56,447 bases of DNA. Source: a virus. This document shows positions 8,078 to 17,400 of the stretch, in pieces. The notes under the pieces are model-generated. The model had not been told where the DNA came from. It searched no databases and saw only the letters and a list, made by a program, of their open reading frames with translations. A program made the translations under genes and the position numbers. The first letter of the stretch is position 1. Each line of letters starts with the position of its first letter. The stretch lies in the IMG/VR virus record IMGVR_UViG_3300034061_006146, positions 1 through 56,447 of that record. One strand, given 5' to 3'.

Positions 8078-9601
8078 TTAAATCGAATTCAGCAGATCGT
8101 CATAGTCGCTAGCTGATTTGAATTGAGGAGCAGGTCGACTCATTGCCTCTTCCATTGTAATTAAATTAGGCGGCAATGTTGTGGTTTGAACTGTATGATA
8201 TTGGCTTCGCATTTGATTTTCAAGAGACTGAGTATCATCGTCATCCGAATAGAATTCAGAAGCAGGATCGGTCTCTTCAGTTAACTTAGCAAATTCATAA
8301 CTCATTCTATACATTTTAAAACTTTCAGTGTAACCGCCATCTCTGTTAGCAATTAGTTTAATCTTCATGCGCTTTTCCATAGGTCCTCTAATTAATCCAA
8401 ATAGAGAATCTACTGTATGCACAAGACCAAAGGACTCAGCAATATCGGACATGCTTAAGTCTTGATCATCAACTGCATCTCGTTTGATTTGAGTTGCTGT
8501 AATAATACACCACTCATTTCGAATCGCAACTGCTCTAAGTTCTTCTGAGATAACTTTAATCTTTTCATAAACGTTTCCCTGTTCTCTCATAGGTCTCATT
8601 AAGTTAATGTAATCAACGACTATTACTGTGAACTTTTTACCTGTATTCTGTTGAACTTTTAGAAAGTAATTTTCAACATCAATAGCCGAAGCAGTTCCAG
8701 TAGGAAATTCCTTTACAATAAGCTCTCCAAGAGTTGGAACGGTTTTCTTTAAGTTTTCCATCTTTTGTGCAACGTCAGAGGTTTGAGTCTTATCCAGTAA
8801 AGAATCGTAATCCTTGAACGGGATATCTAGAATCATTGAACCGAGTCGTTTCATGTACTTTCGATCAGATAATTCGAGTGTTGCGATTCCAACATTACAG
8901 CCAGAAACAAATGCTCTACCTGCAATATTTGAAAGTACCATTGATTTACCAACCTTAGGTCGACCTTGAAAAACAACTAGTGTTTTTGGGTTCCAACCTC
9001 CGCCTAATGTCTTATCGAAAAACTTAAATCCAGTTGGATTACCAATCTTTGATAATTGAACGTGATCTACTGGATTAAAGAAATCTAGGCCGGACTCGGC
9101 ATTCGTGAATGATACGTTTAATTTCTCATTGAATTTTTCTCTAACTTCATTAGTGATTAGTTCAACGTTTTCCGGATTAATTTCAGTTGTTTTTAAATAA
9201 GAAAGTACGTCAATTACTGACGCATTTAGATTCTTATAAAATATGAAAGCCTTTGTGTACTTGAATAAAAAATCGTAATTATAACTAGATAGGTCAACTG
9301 CAAATAGTGCATTGAACTTTGCTTCAGGAATATCTAAATTTGAAAGATTACAAAGTTCACGAAGCTCATTTCTGGTTGGAACATTTGAATATTCAACAAA
9401 AAACTTTTTTGCAACTCGATAGACTCTCTGTAACGTGTCATCATTGAAATAATGAGCTTTGACTAATGGTAGGATTTCGCGCTTGTCCATTGAATCATAG
9501 TTCTTTGGTTTTATCACGACATCTCCATCGTCTTCAGTCAAAACAAAGTTAAAGATTATTTTTTCGAGAAGCTCAATGTTCTCTTTAAAGTCTATCGTCA
9601 T
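8078..9601 (-). CDS. 41: Replicative DNA helicase, gp41 (DnaB family)
   Basis: 507 residues. An N-terminal helical domain (about 1-170) is followed by a RecA-type DnaB motor: Walker A GRPKVGKS at 213-220, the segment ATLELSDRKYMKR after it, Walker B IVVDYINLM (D330), then ATQIKRDA and ADSFG-like (AESFGLVHTVDSLFG) motifs. The C-terminal 70 residues are polar. It should be the hexameric 5'-3' replicative helicase. It is slightly longer than T4 gp41 (475). No gp61-type primase was seen in the window. Four bases separate it from the preceding small gene. Confidence 0.9.
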   Translation of the reverse strand: MTIDFKENIELLEKIIFNFVLTEDDGDVVIKPKNYDSMDKREILPLVKAHYFNDDTLQRVYRVAKKFFVEYSNVPTRNELRELCNLSNLDIPEAKFNALFAVDLSSYNYDFLFKYTKAFIFYKNLNASVIDVLSYLKTTEINPENVELITNEVREKFNEKLNVSFTNAESGLDFFNPVDHVQLSKIGNPTGFKFFDKTLGGGWNPKTLVVFQGRPKVGKSMVLSNIAGRAFVSGCNVGIATLELSDRKYMKRLGSMILDIPFKDYDSLLDKTQTSDVAQKMENLKKTVPTLGELIVKEFPTGTASAIDVENYFLKVQQNTGKKFTVIVVDYINLMRPMREQGNVYEKIKVISEELRAVAIRNEWCIITATQIKRDAVDDQDLSMSDIAESFGLVHTVDSLFGLIRGPMEKRMKIKLIANRDGGYTESFKMYRMSYEFAKLTEETDPASEFYSDDDDTQSLENQMRSQYHTVQTTTLPPNLITMEEAMSRPAPQFKSASDYDDLLNSI

Positions 9602-9604
9602 AGT

Positions 9605-9949
9605 TTAATTATTCGAAATTGTGTAAAGTTTTAAAAATTCATTTTGGCTAATTACTAGATTTTCTCCAGCTTTTGCCAAACTACCATCTTCTATCATATC
9701 TTTCATAATAAGTTTTATTTTATCACGAAATTCATCATCGTTCATCTTATCGCTAAAAACGTACTTTAGAGTTTTTGTTGAAAATTTTAGATCCTCTGAA
9801 TCCAATTTTCTGGACTTACTTTCGGAAACTCTAATTAGGTATGAGGTAATATCAAACACAAAGTCCTGCCGAGTTGGATAGGTCGGCAGAGCAATGTGAG
9901 CTTCGAGAGAGTATTTAAGGGGAGCTACTTGGCTTAGATTAAAGATCAT
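9605..9949 (-). CDS. Small unknown protein between uvsX and helicase genes
   Basis: 114 residues with predicted helices and a short beta segment near the end; no motif was recognised. Its ATG overlaps the uvsX stop by 11 bases and the helicase start follows within 4 bases, so the three are translationally coupled. By position it could be a helicase loader or recombination mediator (the roles of gp59 or UvsY in T4), but no sequence similarity to either was seen. The N-terminal two-thirds could be a winged-helix domain. Confidence 0.7.
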   Translation of the reverse strand: MIFNLSQVAPLKYSLEAHIALPTYPTRQDFVFDITSYLIRVSESKSRKLDSEDLKFSTKTLKYVFSDKMNDDEFRDKIKLIMKDMIEDGSLAKAGENLVISQNEFLKLYTISNN

Positions 9950-11129
9950 TATCTGTGTCAGTTAAGTCTTCTAATTCTTCGGTTTCCATATTATCAATTC
10001 CATCCTGAGTTTCCGGAAACTTAAAGGTTGGCTTGATTACCTTTTCATCTAGTTCAGTTAGTACTTCATTAGTGAAAAGCCTTGCTGAGAAAAATTCCTT
10101 AACTGGAACTGCATCACCATTATGTCTAATGATGTAAGTTTTGCCTAATTTCTTGGGTAAGAAGTAGAAGATCTCTCCATCCACTTCAAATTTAGAACAT
10201 AATTCGGATTCATCTGGCTTAAGTTTAGAGAATTCTTTTTCAGTTAACTTATTACCTCTACCGACTCCGCAATTTTCCCAACTAACGTATTGTTCTAATC
10301 CAACAAATGGATTCATACCCTTATGGAAAGAAATATGAAACTCAATATCGATCGGTCTAGCCAAACGATTCTTTTTAGTTTTACTACGAACAATAATTCC
10401 GGTAGTGGTTTTTGCCTCATCACGAAGAGTTCCTTTACTTAACATCAAGATAATTGATGCAGAGAATTCTGGACCTCCACCTCCTGACATGCCTTTTGGA
10501 GTGTATTGATCCATTGAGGCATAGGTGTGATTTGTAAAGATGAATGGAATTTTGTAATTTGAAAGATCCAAAGTCAATGACTTGAATAGTGATCTCATCT
10601 CCTTTGCACGAAGACCCATATCTGCAGCATTCTTACCTGCATCCATATCTCGCTTGCTCTTATCTGTATCTAACATGCCGACTGAATCGACGAACAGAGC
10701 AATCTTAAGGCCTGGGTTTTCTTTGATGGTTTCGATTAGATCATTTACGAAAAACTTAACTTCGCTGATCATACCCATACGCAGATATTTTAGCTTAGAT
10801 AGGTCTACTCCAAATTTTAAGTAGTCGCTAGAGTCAATTGCACCTTCGGTATCAATATAGATTACCATGTAATCTTTCTTTTGAAGCTCACGAACAGCGT
10901 TTAGACAAAGAAACGTTTTACCTGCTCCAGAATCTCCGGCAATACCAATGCTTCGAGTGTTGGGATATCCGCCGAATACTGACCCCGACATTTGCGCGTT
11001 TAATAAGTAGTTTCCAGTTGGAATGTACTCTTCGATGTCTGAGAATCCGCGAATCTCAATTTTAGATTTGACTTTCTTTTCGAGCAAGTCGTTAAACTTG
11101 GCGAATGCGTCCATTGTTGATTTTGCCAT
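9939..11129 (-). CDS. uvsX: UvsX/RecA-like recombinase
   Basis: 396 residues (T4 UvsX is 391). The RecA core is visible: Walker A in GDSGAGKT (65-72), a second acidic motif in YIDTEGAIDS (about 91-100), Walker B IALFVDSVGML near 150, and a loop-2-like segment rich in Gly (PKGMSGGGGPEFSAS). The C-terminus is acidic. It catalyses strand exchange in recombination-dependent replication. It is first in a run of coupled genes leading to the helicase, and the upstream 50 bases contain a short palindrome. Confidence 0.92.
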   Translation of the reverse strand: MAKSTMDAFAKFNDLLEKKVKSKIEIRGFSDIEEYIPTGNYLLNAQMSGSVFGGYPNTRSIGIAGDSGAGKTFLCLNAVRELQKKDYMVIYIDTEGAIDSSDYLKFGVDLSKLKYLRMGMISEVKFFVNDLIETIKENPGLKIALFVDSVGMLDTDKSKRDMDAGKNAADMGLRAKEMRSLFKSLTLDLSNYKIPFIFTNHTYASMDQYTPKGMSGGGGPEFSASIILMLSKGTLRDEAKTTTGIIVRSKTKKNRLARPIDIEFHISFHKGMNPFVGLEQYVSWENCGVGRGNKLTEKEFSKLKPDESELCSKFEVDGEIFYFLPKKLGKTYIIRHNGDAVPVKEFFSARLFTNEVLTELDEKVIKPTFKFPETQDGIDNMETEELEDLTDTDNDL

Positions 11130-11150
11130 GTGTATAAAAATTAATCTTTA

Positions 11151-11170
11151 GTATCTTTTACAAAGGATAC
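11151..11170. promoter_or_regulatory. Palindrome upstream of uvsX
   Basis: GTATCTTTTACAAAGGATAC is a near-perfect inverted repeat (one mismatched pair, 2-base centre) lying 22 bases before the uvsX ATG, in a 51-base gap. The minus strand reads TATCCTTTG here, close to a Bacteroidota -7 box with one extra base. It could be an operator, an mRNA hairpin or part of an early promoter. Confidence 0.35.
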
Positions 11171-11180
11171 TGAATTGGAT

Positions 11181-11744
11181 TTAGTTAAAATATGAAACTA
11201 ATAAAAATGAACCTGCTAAAATAGTCGAGTCCGGAAAGTCACCATTTACTACTTGGTGAAAGCCTACCTTTTTGATAGATGAACTCTCTTTTGTGAAATG
11301 GTCCTTTGATAAATTTCTTGTAAATTCAAGAACTGACTTGCTTGTAATATCGACCCCGTAACAGTGCATTTTATAAGACATTGGAGCATTCATTTGAATG
11401 TCTCCTAAATAGTAAATACTATTTTCAGTTAGTCCCATCTCGTCAATGTTTAAGCCGGCTTCTTCAATTAGAGCACGGCAAACGCTGTCGTATGGAGTTT
11501 TATCAAGATCAGGATTTACTGTATCAATTATTAAAGAGTCAGTTTGGACGTCCGTTGCTGGGTTGAGGTATTCTAGTACGTACACTGACTTGATAGAATT
11601 CTCTGAAGATTTTTCAAATGGAATTAAGCAAATGTACTCAAGATCGTCAGCTAGATACTGATTCGAATGTTGATCCTTGGTCAAGGTCAACACGTTAAAT
11701 CTTCCAAGCTTACTCGTTTCTTTTGATATTAGAGGCTTATTCAT
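11181..11744 (-). CDS. Degenerate Nudix-fold-like protein
   Basis: 187 residues from the ATG at 11744, which overlaps the upstream stop as ATGAATAA. An ATG at 11771 would add 9 residues and deeper overlap. The segment CRALIEEAGLNID matches the R-x-L-x-E-E-x-G part of the Nudix box, and the flanking strands (EYICLIPF, SVYVLEYLNP, YYLGDIQM) fit a Nudix fold. The upstream Glu of the box appears replaced (Lys) and the Glu after Arg is Ala, so hydrolase activity is doubtful. T4-like phages use Nudix proteins for nucleotide or RNA-cap chemistry. This one may be a binding or regulatory relative. Confidence 0.6.
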   Translation of the reverse strand: MNKPLISKETSKLGRFNVLTLTKDQHSNQYLADDLEYICLIPFEKSSENSIKSVYVLEYLNPATDVQTDSLIIDTVNPDLDKTPYDSVCRALIEEAGLNIDEMGLTENSIYYLGDIQMNAPMSYKMHCYGVDITSKSVLEFTRNLSKDHFTKESSSIKKVGFHQVVNGDFPDSTILAGSFLLVSYFN

Positions 11745-12426
11745 TTGTAATTGTCTTCTTTTTGGTGTCACCAGCCAATGCTTTCTTCATGGTTTTCTTG
11801 ATAGCATCAACAGTTACGTTATTATTTATATAGTTTGATAGTTTGGTCAAAAACTCTTCCTTGTTCTTTGAGTTTTGATACATCATCTTCAAGAGAGTTT
11901 TACTAGGCAGCTTAATTCTGACTGACAAGTTTAAATCGGTGTCCTCGAGTGAAAACATTCCAAATAGATCTCCAGGATCGACATCTAACTGAAATTTTGA
12001 TGGAGCTTGTACAATTTGAGCGGGCTGACCACTAAGAATAGGTTGAGGAGCTTGTGCCTTAATTTCATCTACAAATTCAGTAGGGATATCGCTGGAAACT
12101 TTAACTTCTTCTGATAGAGATGGAATGTAGTTGATTGATCGAATTTCATCAAACGATAATGGATCCTGTCCGTCAGTTAGCATCATTAAATTTGATGAAA
12201 CCATATCGGTGTCAATTTGAGAACCATCTGATAACATTGCAATGAATCTACCATTTCTGCCAGGAACCACGTCCCTAACCTCGACTACCTTGCCCATTTT
12301 GTTTGGATCATTTGTTTTTATCCACTGAAATTTATTAGACTGAAAGCTTGATTTTACAGCAATCAGGGTGTCTATATCATATCCGTTCATAATTTTATGT
12401 AATATTTTTTTAAGATTATTTAGCAT
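11737..12426 (-). CDS. Unknown protein downstream of the polymerase fragment
   Basis: 229 residues. The first 110 residues include a possible SH3-like beta segment (MGKVVEVRDVV, GRFIAMLSDGSQID). A Pro/Gln-rich linker follows around 125-150, then a helical C-terminus ending in a Lys-rich tail. The ATG overlaps the polymerase stop by 11 bases. It contains none of the polymerase motifs B or C, so it is not the missing C-terminal part of gp43. A polymerase-associated role is possible by position only. Confidence 0.7.
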   Translation of the reverse strand: MLNNLKKILHKIMNGYDIDTLIAVKSSFQSNKFQWIKTNDPNKMGKVVEVRDVVPGRNGRFIAMLSDGSQIDTDMVSSNLMMLTDGQDPLSFDEIRSINYIPSLSEEVKVSSDIPTEFVDEIKAQAPQPILSGQPAQIVQAPSKFQLDVDPGDLFGMFSLEDTDLNLSVRIKLPSKTLLKMMYQNSKNKEEFLTKLSNYINNNVTVDAIKKTMKKALAGDTKKKTITNE

Positions 12427-13789
12427 CTAGTTGCTCTTCTAATTTTTTCATTTCGCTCTTTGTGTCAACACGACCGTTATACAAACGAGTTAAGATTGTG
12501 CGAGCTGCTGAATCGAAATTTTTAGTAAATAGAGTATTGTTTTTTGTTAGAATTTGACCTTCAGTTGGCTGTTGTTCAGGTTTAATTTTTCCTAAATATG
12601 CATCAGGAGAAATGTTAAACTGAATTTGGATGTTTGGGTACATTGATGCGAAGTCAAAACACGACACATACTTATAATATCCAGGTTCAGGTTTTGCAAC
12701 GTATGCACCATCATAGGTTGCATCTTCTTCAAGATCGCGTCTATCATTTGCCATGTATAAACCACGCTCTAAGAATTCTCTACACATTAAAGTCTCAGTA
12801 ATGAATACTGCTGAGAATACTTTTGAGACGTCAACTCGTGCAAATTTAGAAATTGCAAAGGCCACATCAAGTAGACCAAGTTTGTCTTCTATTAATTTAA
12901 TAAGAATTGTATCAATAATGTTATACTTAATGAAGTTTTCAACGTCTTGTTGAGCTTCTAGCATTGTTGCATATTCACTATGTAATTTAGTGGTTCCAAG
13001 CACAAGATTAGCAATATAATCTAACTTATAATTTTCAACAACCTTATATGGTTTAGTGTTCATGAAAACTTCCATGTAATCTAGAAGTCCCATGTGAATT
13101 GGCATCTTTGCTTTACCGATCAGTGTTTTAGACGGCATTTGGGCCATTGGCTCTATTCCTAAATTCTTACAACGATTGATCAAATACAACCAGTCAAAGC
13201 CAATTACGTTCCAGCCGGTTAAGAATGGAATTTTTGGAAGTACTTTGTGAAAGAAAGTAGTCATCATCTCTTCCTCTGTTTCAAAGAACAAATACTTAAG
13301 AGTGAAATCTTGACCATGCGCTTTGAAATACTCGTTAACTTCATCTTGCATTTGAGAAATTACTGGAGCCTCTAAGCTCTTCATGGTTGACATTACGAAA
13401 CAGATATTATCCTCATTCACAAACGTTATTAAATTAACTGGCATTGCAGCTTTATTTGGATCTGGGAAATCTGTTGATAATAGCTGAATCTCAATATCCA
13501 GATAGTACTTTTTTGGACTATCATCTGAATAGATTGAATCTAACTCAGTTTGATCTAATCTGGTTTGGGTTAATTCTTCGAGCCTAAATCGGCTTAGCCA
13601 CTTACCTTGAACTTTCTTTAGGAACTTTCCATCCCAATTACGATTCTCAGTTGGAGTAGGAGTTAGGTTCCAGTTATAAAGATCATGCGGTAGAATTGGT
13701 TTTTTCATGAATCCAATTGTTCCATCGGGCTTATAATACGAAATGACTAATGACGAGTCTTCCGTGTGAAATTCAGTACTTACAATCAT
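12416..13789 (-). CDS. 43: Family B DNA polymerase, N-terminal half only (split gp43)
   Basis: 457 residues. Exonuclease motifs are complete: ExoI YYLDIEIQ (DxE), ExoII TGWNVIGFDWLYL, ExoIII YNIIDTILI. Polymerase motif A follows as CFDFASMYPN. The protein then stops in the fingers region (TRLYNGRVDTKSEMKKLEEQ) before motif B (Kx3NSxYG) and motif C (DTD). T4 gp43 is 898 residues, so about half is missing, and no other gene in the window supplies it. Split gp43 genes are known in some T4-like phages, so a separate C-terminal subunit outside the window is the best explanation. Truncation by mutation is the alternative, but the intact coupled operon argues against decay. Confidence 0.88.
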   Translation of the reverse strand: MIVSTEFHTEDSSLVISYYKPDGTIGFMKKPILPHDLYNWNLTPTPTENRNWDGKFLKKVQGKWLSRFRLEELTQTRLDQTELDSIYSDDSPKKYYLDIEIQLLSTDFPDPNKAAMPVNLITFVNEDNICFVMSTMKSLEAPVISQMQDEVNEYFKAHGQDFTLKYLFFETEEEMMTTFFHKVLPKIPFLTGWNVIGFDWLYLINRCKNLGIEPMAQMPSKTLIGKAKMPIHMGLLDYMEVFMNTKPYKVVENYKLDYIANLVLGTTKLHSEYATMLEAQQDVENFIKYNIIDTILIKLIEDKLGLLDVAFAISKFARVDVSKVFSAVFITETLMCREFLERGLYMANDRRDLEEDATYDGAYVAKPEPGYYKYVSCFDFASMYPNIQIQFNISPDAYLGKIKPEQQPTEGQILTKNNTLFTKNFDSAARTILTRLYNGRVDTKSEMKKLEEQLDAK

Positions 13790-13807
13790 GTTTTATTATT
13801 TTACCAA

Positions 13808-14287
13808 TTAATAACCATTCTGTTGACGAGCTCGATTCTCTTCGTTTTTAGACATGTACATGTTGTACATCTCCTGAGGAGTCATTCCGATTGAAATAGC
13901 ATAGTTCATAAAAAAGTGTAGCATATCAATTACCTCAAATTTGCACTCAAGCTGATCACCTTCTGATAAATCTGAGAATTTCTTATCCGAATAGCTCTCG
14001 TGAGCCTTTTTCCATCTTTTCCAGATGGCATTACCTTCACCGTCCTTGATTCCGCCAAGAGCATCGGTTGCTTCGTGAATCTCGTCGATCATTGCATGAT
14101 TGTTCATGTGCCAAAATGTCATTAGGTCACGTAAGGTCATGTTCTTAAAGTCATACCCATAAACATTTTTCTGAGTATCTGCCTGTAAGGTCATGATGTC
14201 TCCAAGAGTATCATTAGTCATCTCAGTACGATCTGACCAAAGGTCTTTAATTTCTAATTTTGCGCAGGAATTGTCTGTATTTGCCAT
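13808..14287 (-). CDS. 56: dCTPase-dUTPase, gp56-like (all-alpha NTP pyrophosphatase)
   Basis: 159 residues. The MazG/dimeric-dUTPase metal motifs are present: DEIHEATD (ExxE type, about residue 70), then EVIDMLHFFMN (ExxD type, about 115). The stretch between them (IWKRWKKAHESY) and the C-terminal GMTPQEMYNMYMSKNEEN...RQQNGY closely match what I recall of T4 gp56, whose C-terminus ends in a similar K-N-K-E-N...RQDRGY. gp56 hydrolyses dCTP and dUTP to the monophosphates, supplying dCMP for hydroxymethylation and keeping unmodified C out of phage DNA. Together with the gp42-like gene this supports cytosine modification. It is the first gene of the minus-strand block. Confidence 0.88.
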   Translation of the reverse strand: MANTDNSCAKLEIKDLWSDRTEMTNDTLGDIMTLQADTQKNVYGYDFKNMTLRDLMTFWHMNNHAMIDEIHEATDALGGIKDGEGNAIWKRWKKAHESYSDKKFSDLSEGDQLECKFEVIDMLHFFMNYAISIGMTPQEMYNMYMSKNEENRARQQNGY

Positions 14288-14300
14288 ATTTAGTTAGTTT

Positions 14301-14320
14301 TACAAGATCTTTTACCCCAA
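14301..14320 (-). promoter_or_regulatory. Possible early promoter upstream of gp56-like gene
   Basis: The minus strand carries GATCTTGTAAAAC a short distance before the gp56-like ATG. A very similar TATCTTGTAAAAT precedes the exonuclease gene starting at 34409, and TATCCTTTGTAAAA precedes uvsX. The shared string may be an early promoter or operator. This rests on three eye-spotted copies only. Confidence 0.3.
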
Positions 14321-14356
14321 AAGTGAAAAAAGTTTAAGTTTATTATGCTGGTTGCT

Positions 14357-14366
14357 GATAAATAAC
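14357..14366 (+). promoter_or_regulatory. Late promoter motif, upstream copy
   Basis: GATAAATAAC, identical to the core before the truncated gene at 56332. It lies about 86 bases before the sheath ATG and 50 bases before a second copy, suggesting tandem late promoters for this highly expressed gene. Confidence 0.5.
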
Positions 14367-14416
14367 TACAGACGCGACTAGCCCAAGTTCAGAAAGTATG
14401 AATTTGGACTTAATGC

Positions 14417-14430
14417 GATAAATAAATAAC
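14417..14430 (+). promoter_or_regulatory. Late promoter for tail sheath
   Basis: GATAAATAAATAAC contains the late core in a doubled form, about 23 bases before the sheath ATG, matching the spacing at other late genes. Confidence 0.65.
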
Positions 14431-14452
14431 TTCAAAATAATACGCAAAAGCG

Positions 14453-17400
14453 ATGGCAGAAAAATTAAATCTGAACCGATTCAAGTCGAGCGGTGTTTAC
14501 ACAGTCGAAATCGACGAAAGCACTAGTCTCAGCTTACCTTTATCGACAGGCAGACTCGTAATAGGATCCAGCAAAAAGGGACCTATCAATTCAGTAGTAC
14601 TAATTAATGACTTACGTGCATTAACCGCAGTATACGGAGAAAATGATTCTAAACTAGAAAAGAACGGAAGCTTCTTTCATAGAACTATAGAAATAGCATT
14701 GAGGCAAGGCCCAGTGTTCGCTTTGAATCTTTTACCTGTGGCAGACACAGATGTTGCATACTTTACAACATTCAACACTGAATCGGCATCAAATAATTCA
14801 AATTGGGCGGCTAATCTTTATCAAGATAGTCTTTCGCGTTTCTACAACACTCAGAAACTATGGTTTGCTGATGTTGATGCAGTTAACAAGTACAAAAATA
14901 TCAAATTAGGCGATTCATTCCCAGCAACCGGAACCGCTGATAGAGATGCTAACAAACTTTTAAGTTTAGTTAACCTTTCTAAGAAAGCAGTTACTGCATG
15001 GGTTAGAGTAGCTGATACTACTGGATATGACATTAAAGTTAAGGAATACTACAAGCTTCTAGGAGACAAAGTAGAAATTCCTGAATTCTTACACCCAGAT
15101 GATTACATTTCAGACTACTTCGTTGAAATCGCAGTAGTTGAAGGCGATTGGACTGATTATATTAGACTTTCTAAGGACCCAGTTTACGCACAGTATTTCA
15201 ATCCATCAGGTATTGAACTTTCTAAAATGAATGACTTCTTGTCATTAAGAGAAGTTTCAGTTGTAAATCGTACAATTGGAGCAATGATTCCTGATTTTAG
15301 AGATTTAACTGGAGCAGTTTCTGCAATAGACACATTGTTCAATAGAAAATTCAGCCAAGGCGGAGTATTCTGTGCAATTGATTACAAGAAAGTTGACATG
15401 ATTGACTTAACTAATGCTACATTCGATAGCGGTAGTTCAACTGAACCTGCAGCAGAACAAAGAATTGACCTAGTAGGTTATGGATTTGACGAACTTAATA
15501 CAACTGATGTGACTAAGCAACTTTACACAGTAGACAACGGAATCAGCACAGTTAATCCAGTTGCTCTAATTGACGTAATGAGTTATAGAAAATCAGCTGG
15601 ATACGAATACTATTTTGGATTGGATGATGTTGATTACAATTCAACTTACGCAGCAGGTGAAACTTACACAGTCCAAAAATTATCAGGTCCATCTAATTTA
15701 CCAACTGGCGATAAGTACATAGTTGCAACTATCGGAAGTAAACTTTATACTGCATGGGCAAACGGTTTCATTAAAACTGGAGATACTTTGCACTACTTAG
15801 CAGGTCCTTCTGCTACACCAACTACTCTTTACTTATCAACTGACGGGTTAGTTAAAACACAAAGCACAGGTCAAATCAAGTACATTGAATTCTATGCTTA
15901 TCAAGATGCAGCATTCCAAAATCAAGTTGACGCTCAGTACATAACTGACAATGTTATTAGTCCAGCACCAGCGTACTTGCATATCAAATCGACTAACGTT
16001 ACTCAATTTAAAGCGGATTTCGATTTAACTGATTCTAACTATTTCATCACTACTGGAGCTAACAACTACAGGTTCTTTTCTCCAAATCAAGTCGTATTTA
16101 CTCTTAATCCTTCACTTTATGGAAACACGGCTAAGAAAGAAACGGCAAATGCCGGATACTCGTACGATTCAACTAAAAGAAATCTAATTGATTCATTCTT
16201 TAAGGTTGGACAATGGGTTAAAGCTGGAATCATAAAAGATGCAAACGGTGATCAAGTCATTCGTAACCGATCATTAAGAATTAGATCGGTTTACGCACAG
16301 TTAGTAACGGTTAATTATGGACCTTCTAACCTACCTGTTAAAACTCTAAAATACACAGTTACTGTCGATACCGCGGCTGATGCAAATATCACAGGTATCG
16401 ATATTACGCCTGCGGTTTTAGGTGGAAATGCAGGTCTTAGCGTTTACAAAGGAATCAAAAATTACGTAACTGATCTTAGAGGTTTTTACGTACCTGCAAT
16501 GCAAGTTGATGAGAGCGGATTGTATCCTAACGGAACAGCTGATCGCCAAAACACTATCTTGGACTACATGTTCAATGATACTAACATTGCTTCTACATTA
16601 GCGGATAATGAGACTCTAGATTATCGTTACATTATTGATTCTTATGAAGGTCAAATTTGGAGCGCTTCTAAACAACAACTTGCGCAACTTGCAGCAAATC
16701 ACGGAAAAGCTTTAGCTATCCTAAATGCTCCATCATTCGCTCAATACGAAAGATCAATTGATCCAAGCTTCATTGATGTTAACACTAACTTAGTATCAGC
16801 TGAATACATTTCAACTGGTGGTAACTTATCGACTAATCCATCTTACACATTTGGATTCGCAAGTGGAGAAAGAGGCGGTATTGCAATATCATCATATACT
16901 GCATACTTCATGCCTAACCTAGTAATATTTGAAGGCGGTAGAAATAAATCAATTCCACCTGCTGCATACGTTGCTAATACTTACATGAAGAAATACTCTA
17001 GCGGAAATACTTTCTCAATCGTAGCAGGTAAACGAGGTATTATTACTGAGCCTGAAATTACAGGAGTTGAATACGACTTAACTAATGGCGATAGAGACTT
17101 CTTGGAGCCAGCAGGTTTCAACTTGATCGTTAGACGTAGAGGTTTCGGTGTTATGATTTTCTCAAATAATACTGGATACCAAAAAGTTAAATCAGCTTTG
17201 AATAACGTTCACGTAAGAGAAGCATTGGTAACAATTGAAAGAGATATTGAAAGAATCTTGTTGAACTTCCTATTTGATTTCAACGATACTACTACTCGTT
17301 TAAGAGTTAAAACTCTTGTTAAGAACTACTTAACTGCAGTTCAAGACGCTAGAGGTATCGCAACATTCGATGTAATCTTTGATGATTCAAATAACGGAAC

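Noticed and set aside
11822-11832. TATAAATAA on the minus strand as a late promoter
   Set aside because: Lies inside the coding sequence of the 229-residue gene and drives nothing expected to be late; AT-rich chance match more likely.
11737-12426. Missing C-terminal half of the DNA polymerase
   Set aside because: No Kx3NSxYG or DTD motif and far too short; it is a different protein overlapping the polymerase stop.
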